Of a stretch of 64,000 nt of DNA, positions 58,061-64,000 are shown piece after piece. Every line of letters starts with the position of its first letter. The stretch's first letter is position 1. Made by a program: the position numbers and the translations under genes. Where the stretch lies: the NCBI GenBank assembly GCA_037043455.1, contig JAWPHD010010389.1, positions 1-64,000 on the forward strand. Direction: 5' to 3'. The notes below the pieces were generated by a model that saw only the letters and a list, made by a program, of their open reading frames with translations, was not told the DNA's origin and did not search any database. Source of the DNA: Cyrtodaria siliqua. Its lineage: Eukaryota > Mollusca > Bivalvia > Adapedonta > Hiatellidae.

Positions 58061-58905
58061 TTACATGGGATATTTTTAAAGGTACAACTGCGATGTTTAA
58101 GATTTGTCTAAGGGTAATTTGTCTCAAAATCTGTGCGATTTTATAAAAATAAGGAAAGAGACGATTTTATCCAATCTTTTTATACAATTAATCTTTTGAA
58201 AGCATTTGATAAAAAATAAAGTCATTTAAGTGGTTTAAATTTCTTATCTTTGCACAATTATCATGATTATTACAGATTACAGACTTCTGAAGAGAAAAAA
58301 TGTTCTGCGACATTTGGTCGCAAAAGTGTGATATCACGTGAGATATCGCATCGCATGAGATTTCACATGTATGCTTGTTGGTAATCGTACACAATATGGT
58401 AATTGACATATGAGTAACTTATGAATTTGTACTTGATTTATTGAAAACATAACCATTAATTGCAGTTTCAAGCTGAAATAAGCACCGTGTCAAACTGCTT
58501 CCCTTCTGTTACTCGAGTATTGTTGTCAGTGTAAAGTATTGGAATGCTGTCAAGTACCTGTTTTACAAACGTTGAGTTGAACTAAGCATTTTGTCCCCTG
58601 TGGACCTTCCCTTTGCTTTTGCTTTTATAAAATTAATCATGCTTTATCGTGTTTTAAATTGGACCGATTTCATTCGGTAAATGTGAATTACATCTGTTGC
58701 AGAGGTGTTATTATCATGGAAATGAGGCTTTGTCATAGGAGAGAATGGGAAAGTGTGTACCTTGTATAAATAATGTCTTCTTAGCTCAAACATGGAAATA
58801 TCTGAATATGACAGTAATATTTGTGTCCAACCCAGTAAATGTGTAATAACAACTGCATATTGCATGTTGAAAAGTAAAACTAAGATTGTAGTTCACTCTC
58901 CAGTG
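58061..58905. other. Non-coding AT-rich stretch
   Basis: No gene or repeat copy was recognised. Around 58330-58370 'GATATCACGTGAGATATCGC' is locally palindromic. Confidence 0.35.
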
Positions 58906-59123
58906 CTCCATTAAAGGCACTGAGCCGCCAACTAACGGCACAATTACACTACAACATTGTTTATTCAAATTTGTCAGGTGTTCAGGTCATAAAATAATGT
59001 ATATTTTCTGATAAAAATAATAGTTTTATTCACGGGTACTTAATTTGAGATTGAATATGCGAAAAATTAATTATGAGTTGTGTCTGCAGAGTTCGGATTT
59101 TCAAAATATGTAAATTATATATA

Positions 59124-60462
59124 CGAGGGGTGTTCAACAACGTTTGCAAATGACACGTTTTCTCCAAGATATTAATTAAAAGTTGATAATTGTTTTGTCT
59201 AGTTACCTTTGAAATAGTCCCCTTTAGCCAGAACACATCGTTTCAATCTTTTAATACAATTTTTGAAACAATTTTCATACTCATCTTTGGGTACACCCAT
59301 AAGAAACTGATGAACTGCAGACCCCAATGCACTTCTGGACCTATATCTCCAACCAGATAGGTGTTTTTTCAATTTCGGAAAGAGGAAAAAATCGCACGGG
59401 GCCAGGTCTGGGCTGTAGGGAGGGTGCGACAATACATTGACCTTTTCAGACTTCAAAAACTGTGCTACAGTTGAGGATTTGTGGGCTGGAGCATTGTCAT
59501 GTAACAAATGGACATGCTGGAGACCGGTTATTGGACGTACTTTTCTCATTTTTGTTCGGAATTTTTTCAGAAACACATTCTTATAGAAGCTACCAGACAC
59601 ACCCCTACCTTTTGGAACAGCAATTTGCATGAGTGGCCCAGAATTTCTGAAGAAAATGGCGTATAACACCTTCTTTGCTGTCAGTGTTCGTTTAGCAATA
59701 CTTGGCCTTTTGGCATGTTTCAGAGCCCATATCCTGTTATCAACTTTTCGCTTGGGCTCATAAAAATGGACCCATGTCTCATCACAAGTTATGAGACTTT
59801 GAAACACCTTTTTCTGATATTTTGGGTACTTCTTCAGCAGTTGCTTTGCCATTTGCACCCTCGTACGTTTCTGCTCATCGGTGAGCAAATGTGGGATCCA
59901 GCGAGCACTTATCTTCGTAAGCTTAAGAATTTTCTTCAGAATGAAGTGGACAGATGTTAAACCCAAGTTTGTCATTTGTGCCAGCTGACTGACAGTGAAA
60001 CGCGCATCCTTCTCAATAATGGACTTGATCTTATTAATGTTAGATTTGGTAACTGCAGACCTGGGTCTTCCTGAATGATGGGCATCTTTGACTGATTCCT
60101 GACCGGAACTGAACTTTGTAAACCACCTATAAACTGTGGAAAATGACATTTGTTTATCCCCATAAACAACACATATCTCATCATGTATGCTTTTGACACT
60201 CAATCCCAACTTACAGCGGGCTTTTATATAACCCCTGATTTCAGCAACATTTTCTATTCGTTTTCTAACCATTTTCAACGCAGTGTCTATGAATACACCT
60301 GAAAGCAATCGAAATTGCAAAAGAACCGTTTGTGGATTTCAATTATATTTATACACAGTGTACAGTGATGATCAGTCATCCGTTTCGTATTGGTTTTGTA
60401 CAGGTAAATCCCGTGATTGTCGAGTATACAGTGCGTTTGCAAAAGTTTTCGAACACCCCTCG
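59124..60462 (-). mobile_element. Tc1/mariner transposon, complete (1339 bp)
   Basis: The terminal inverted repeats match at 24 of 27 positions: left 'CGAGGGGTGTTCAACAACGT' and right (reversed) 'CGAGGGGTGTTCGAAAACTT', each followed by 'TTGCAAA' with small differences. A TA target duplication flanks it (59122-59123 and 60463-60464). It is inserted in an AT-rich part of an M3 element. With both ends, the duplication and an open transposase frame, it looks young. Confidence 0.96.
59199..60272 (-). CDS. Mariner transposase, open reading frame apparently intact
   Basis: 357 residues from 'MVRKRIENVAEIRG'; the frame opens 48 nt earlier, but this Met fits mariner length (about 345-355). The N-terminal half has two helix-turn-helix domains for inverted-repeat binding ('VYRWFTKFSSGQESVKD', then the linker motif 'HSGRPRSAV'). 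The catalytic core has D-D-34-D: D in 'ITCDETWVHFYEP', D in 'HLLHDNAPAHKS' and D in 'YSPDLAPCDFFLFP', with exactly 34 residues between the second and third. The conserved mariner signatures 'WVPHLL'-like (here 'WIPHLLTDEQK') and 'HPPYSPDLAPCD' are present. No stop or frameshift was seen. It would cut and paste the element at TA sites. Confidence 0.96.
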   Translation of the reverse strand: MVRKRIENVAEIRGYIKARCKLGLSVKSIHDEICVVYGDKQMSFSTVYRWFTKFSSGQESVKDAHHSGRPRSAVTKSNINKIKSIIEKDARFTVSQLAQMTNLGLTSVHFILKKILKLTKISARWIPHLLTDEQKRTRVQMAKQLLKKYPKYQKKVFQSLITCDETWVHFYEPKRKVDNRIWALKHAKRPSIAKRTLTAKKVLYAIFFRNSGPLMQIAVPKGRGVSGSFYKNVFLKKFRTKMRKVRPITGLQHVHLLHDNAPAHKSSTVAQFLKSEKVNVLSHPPYSPDLAPCDFFLFPKLKKHLSGWRYRSRSALGSAVHQFLMGVPKDEYENCFKNCIKRLKRCVLAKGDYFKGN

Positions 60463-60479
60463 TATACTCATTATTATTA

Positions 60480-60747
60480 CTTAAGTCCAAAAGATTTGCA
60501 CGGTTCATAAAATATAACAAAAAATCCTTCTAAATGTACCCACATTTAATATTTCCAATCGTACAGTGAAGTGATCAACTGTATTGAAAACCGGGTGACA
60601 ATGTTTAAGGCGATTGCTTTGGACTACGACAGATTTTGATGAATGTAAAAATTGAAACCATTTGAAAAATTTTATAATACAAAGAACTGCGCAAATCTTT
60701 TGGCCTTAAGTATATTTTATGAACCGTGCAAATCTTTCGGCCTTAAG
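60480..60747. mobile_element. MITE M4 with 37-bp terminal inverted repeats
   Basis: The left end 'CTTAAGTCCAAAAGATTTGC' plus 'ACGGTTCATAAAATATA' pairs with the right end 'TATATTTTATGAACCGTGCA' plus 'AATCTTTCGGCCTTAAG'; 35 of 37 match. A second partial right end lies just inside (60691-60710, 'GCAAATCTTTTGGCCTTAAG'). It lies 17 bp beyond the mariner. Confidence 0.85.
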
Positions 60748-61264
60748 TATATATATATATATAACTCGTCGTCAATAGGTTTAGAAACGATGTGCATCTG
60801 TTGAAAACTTTGCCTGTTGATGGCAGGATAGGGATTTTAAACGGTCACATTGCAATCTTGCTTTACTTTCACCCAGAATCATTCTGAAAGTAAGAATCTT
60901 ACCATTCTGTTAAGGTAAAAGTTAACTTGATTGATGTTTAATAAGTACTTAAACTTCTTAATAACAGATTTCCATAAAGGGAAGTAACTCTAGCCAAAAC
61001 ATAAAGTCTGGTTGTGCACATTATATTATTTTACAAACAATGTAAGGCAGGTCTTACGCGATGGCGCGTTGTTCAGTGGTGGACCAGACCACGTCGCTGG
61101 TGTTAGCAGCTCTTGCTCTGAAACTGCTGAACCAAATTTGCCTAAATTTTATAAGGATATTTCTGTACGTTTGAGTACCTTACAAAAAGGTTCAAATACC
61201 AGCCATATCCAATTAGAAACACCAGAGTTATGGTCCTTGATTTGTTGAAAAATGCTATATTTAT

Positions 61265-61770
61265 ATCCCCAATTTCACGAAGTGAAGTGGGGGCTATATA
61301 GGAATCACGTTGTCCGTAACGTTCCGTCGCATCCCGTCTCGTCGCGTCCCGTAACACAATTTTTGTCCCGTCGCGTCCCGTAACACATTTTTAATACTTG
61401 AATATCTCAAACACTTCTGAATGGGATGTAACCAAACTTCCAATACTCATAACAACTGATGACCTTATGTTCCTCTATATCACCCATCATTGATTGCCTA
61501 ATTTATTACAGAATTATGGTCTTTTGTTTGACTTAAAATATTCCACTATAATATTGTATAATGACCTGTTAACACGTTTTTTTTCTCAAACATTTTTGAA
61601 TTGATTGTTCCCAAACTTCATGTACACATAACAGCTGATGACCTTATGTCCCTCTATATCACCCATCATTGATTCCCTAATTTATTACAGAATAATGGCC
61701 CTTATTTGACTTAAAAATGTTCACTATATAATGAACTTATACATCACCCGTGATGATATTTGTCTCTGTA
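61265..61770. repeat. Dispersed repeat with two ~182-bp units and a 26-bp palindrome
   Basis: 'CCCCAATTTCACGAAGTGAA' plus GTGGGG (61268-61293) is palindromic. 'GGGGGCTATATAGGAATCAC' and 'GTTGTCCGTAACG' follow. 'ACAACTGATGACCTTATGT' and 'CTCTATATCACCCATCATTG' then recur with an offset of about 182 bp. Confidence 0.75.
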
Positions 61771-63030
61771 TTAATGGTTTTTCGATTCTGCACTCTTTTT
61801 CGTTTTCAGAATTATGGACCTTTGTTTTACTTAGAATATTTTTCACATTAAAAAATTAACAGATATTTTAGACATTTAGCTTGCATATTCTTCAAAATGT
61901 CAAGAAAGAAAATACAAAAGGATACGTTTACAAAATGTTATATGCCTCCAATATATTAAGGCTAGGTAATGTCGATGTGCGGTGTCTTAAATTCCGCGTC
62001 CAAAGCATACACCATCTTAACCCTCAGTAGGAATGCCACGGACCTATAACATGTCAGTTCTGTTCGCATTTTAACTCCGCGAACATGGACTATTTCTTTG
62101 TATTTTACGGACTATTTTACGAATTTTCAATTAAAACAGATGCCATTTTTAAACACCCGAAATTGGGCGCGCTACGTCGGGGACGACTACGGGTACCTAT
62201 GGAGTCTAACAACACGCGTACAGTGTTTCATACCGTAGATTATGTAAAAACGATATAAACCGGACGAAATAACGTCCCATTATGTGTCAACCCGGTGAAG
62301 TGTTGTTGACAGGTCATCGTGACATAACTTGACACGTGAAATTGACATGGTGCAAATTGGATTTGGGATTATTATCTGCTGCTAGAGGTCCATTAACAAG
62401 GTATTTGTTTTGTCATTAAAATGTGTTTGTTAATGAACAGTACACACCACTTTTAGATCGTACATATTTAGACATTAGCCAAATATAGTGCCTACAAAAG
62501 TAGAAAGTTCATATTTTTCGTGTACTCCGATCTTTCCAGTAACTGGATGTACTGTAAACTGTAGAACGTTTCGTGGTTTCGTGGAATAAAACAATTACTA
62601 GTAGAAATGCTATCAATGTCCCCCGCACCCCCACCCACCCAAGTGGTGGGGGGATGGGGGTGGGAAGATGCAGCTTGAATACCGAAAACAAGGAGGGTGT
62701 AAGGAAACTAGAACCCCCCTCCACCCCCACCCCTCAGATGCATGAATGTAATTTGTTAGCATATTCTCTTTATCGTTATGTTATCCCCATTTTCTCGCAC
62801 ATTCATGAATACATAACCCGATACAACTACCATTGAAACAATGTAAACTGCCATTGACAGGTCAGATTCATATTTATGTACAGTAACATAGATCTACATA
62901 CACATATGTGTACATATATATCCATGACAGTAAGTAGAGTTTTGAGTTTTCCTTTTTAAATATGTTACATTATGTATAACAAAGGATAAACTCTGTCTGT
63001 TTGATCATTGACATTGGATTGATGTTGTTT
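61770..63030. other. Non-coding stretch with C/G-rich inverted patches
   Basis: 62610-62665 and 62695-62735 hold opposed C-rich and G-rich runs ('CCCCCGCACCCCCACCCACC', 'GGTGGGGGGATGGGGGTGGG'). No gene is supported. Confidence 0.4.
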
Positions 63031-63035
63031 TTCAG

Positions 63036-63126
63036 AGAGGCCTCAAATGTTGAACAGCTCTAAGTGAATTGATACTGACGACTTCAGAATGTCAAGCCGA
63101 GTTAAATGCCATCGGATTATTTTGAG
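63036..63126 (+). CDS. Candidate small first coding exon
   Basis: 'GATGTTGTTTTTCAG' is a good acceptor ending at 63035. The ATG at 63089 opens 'MSSRVKCHRIIL' and the exon would end at GAG|GTGGGA (63126/63127). Only 38 coding bases are present, so the product cannot be named. It may be chance. Confidence 0.25.
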
Positions 63127-63306
63127 GTGGGAGCCCTTTTTTAAAACATGTTTACACTTGTGTAGTTCTTTAAATGGAGCTTGTGTTATGCTTGCACGGT
63201 GCTGTTCAAAATTACAGTAAACAATGTTTTCAGTGATAATGCAGCGTGATTGTCATATGAGCTCGTGTAAACTACATGTACCGGATACATGCGAAAGCAA
63301 GTTGTG

Positions 63307-63603
63307 TTAAAGGGACACTAGGCAATCTTTATTTTTTTTAAACTTCTGGAGTTAGGTCAATTGTTCTGCATAGCTTGCATTTGTGCATCATTACTATTAT
63401 TTATTAGAATAGTTCAGAACTGTTGATAATAGTGCACCTATAATATAGTTAAGTATTTGATAGAATAACGAAGACAGAATGAAACACTTTTATTTAATTT
63501 TTAATGCAAGCAGGTTTAAATTTAAAATGTTACCAGGTTAACAAATGGAGATGCTAATGTTAACGCTTGATAAATACTTCAAGATTGCCGTGTGTCCCTT
63601 TAA
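63307..63603. mobile_element. MITE family M1, copy 3
   Basis: The left end is 'TTAAAGGGACACTAGGCAAT' and the right end reversed is 'TTAAAGGGACACACGGCAAT'. Internal 'AGAATAACGAAGACAG' and 'TTAACGCTTGATAAATACTT' match copies 1 and 2. Confidence 0.83.
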
Positions 63604-64000
63604 CATCAGGTAATTACAACATGATTATGGTCTATGTGATGGGTCCCAAATTTATTAAAGGGACACAGCGCAAATGTCCAATCTTGTGTCTGTTTTACAC
63701 ATTTTCACATCAGAACAGACCACACATCTACAAAAGTGTCTTCTCAACTGCCATATTTAATCGCGTTTTATTTCTAAAACTAGCGGCATCACCAGGTTTT
63801 GAAAAAGAAAATAAATAGTTGTATATTAATGTTAAAGTCATTAAAGTCAAATATCCTATGAATTTAATTTAACAATTTTAGATTTTTGGCAAGAGTTGTA
63901 TTTTATTCCCCTTGTAGTAAAAATGGCTTATAGCGCATTGCACCCTCTGACAGATTTAACTTTCCTTATAATAGATTCTTGCTGTAGTACTGTCGGGTGA
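63604..64000. other. Non-coding end of window; left end of a further TTAA-type element
   Basis: 'TTAAAGGGACACAGCGCAAA' at 63656 looks like the start of another MITE of the same general kind. Its right end is not in the window. Confidence 0.45.

Larger units (their letters stand above)
58911..60860. mobile_element. MITE family M3, copy 2, host of nested mariner and MITE M4
   Basis: Its left end is 'TTAAAGGCACTGAGCCGCCA' with 'ACTAACGGCACAATT'. Sequence matching copy 1 runs to 59121 ('AAAATATGTAAATTATATA'), then resumes at about 60763 ('CGTCGTCAATAGGTTTAGAA'). The gap holds the mariner (59124-60462) and M4 (60480-60747). The right end is degraded. Confidence 0.65.

Noticed and set aside
59715..60199. 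Plus-strand 81-codon frame and minus-strand 75-codon alternative frame
   Set aside because: Both overlap the mariner transposase in other frames.
62509..62836. Proline/glycine-rich frames on both strands
   Set aside because: They come from opposed C-rich and G-rich runs; no splice sites or family features.

Overview
The window is animal nuclear DNA, most probably from a bivalve mollusc. It is AT-rich and almost free of intact genes. It is packed with non-LTR retrotransposons, tRNA-derived SINEs whose tails have the 'GCCATATAACC..TCATGTGTTGG' style that I associate with bivalve genomes, TTAA-ended miniature DNA elements, and long minisatellites. Exons with GT/AG splice sites and polymerase III A and B boxes exclude a bacterial origin. 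The species assignment is inference.

Layout. Positions 1-3158 and 12747-15904 are a direct duplication, about 99.8% identical with no indel. Between and within them lie two minus-strand LINE copies: a fragment at about 4529-6720, and a long but broken copy at about 8870-14650 with ORF1, endonuclease and reverse transcriptase parts. From 16 to 26 kb there are minisatellites, including a 1.36-kb array of 30-bp units. There is also a SINE with an amplified 71-bp tail and a frameshifted transposase-like relic. The best host-gene evidence is at 26-33 kb. One exon is that of a CYTH-domain (thiamine-triphosphatase-like) protein. A second, about 2 kb long, resembles the C-terminal region of the histone H4K20 methyltransferase KMT5B/SUV420H. 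It keeps its splice sites and one reading frame but carries five in-frame TAA/TAG codons and a one-base frameshift. From 33 to 44 kb there are a 36-bp array, SINEs, MITEs, a 41-bp array organised as 164-bp higher-order units, and fragments of a second retroelement family. From 44 to 46 kb there are two promoter-like clusters (ETS/CRE/CCAAT) and a candidate THAP-like exon. From 46 to 58 kb there are more copies of the second retroelement, MITEs, and 70-bp and 22-bp arrays. A mariner transposon with an open reading frame, both inverted repeats and a TA duplication sits at 59124-60462, nested in an older MITE. The last 3.5 kb holds dispersed repeats, one more MITE and a possible small exon.

How it fits together. 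This is a region built by layered insertions and tandem amplification around a few host exons. The only protein-coding unit that looks intact is the mariner transposase. No operon-like or cooperating gene set is visible. The most unusual signals are the KMT5B-like exon with stops but almost no frameshifts, the 12.7-kb tandem-duplication signature, the higher-order minisatellites, and the direct ~250-bp repeats associated with the second retroelement.
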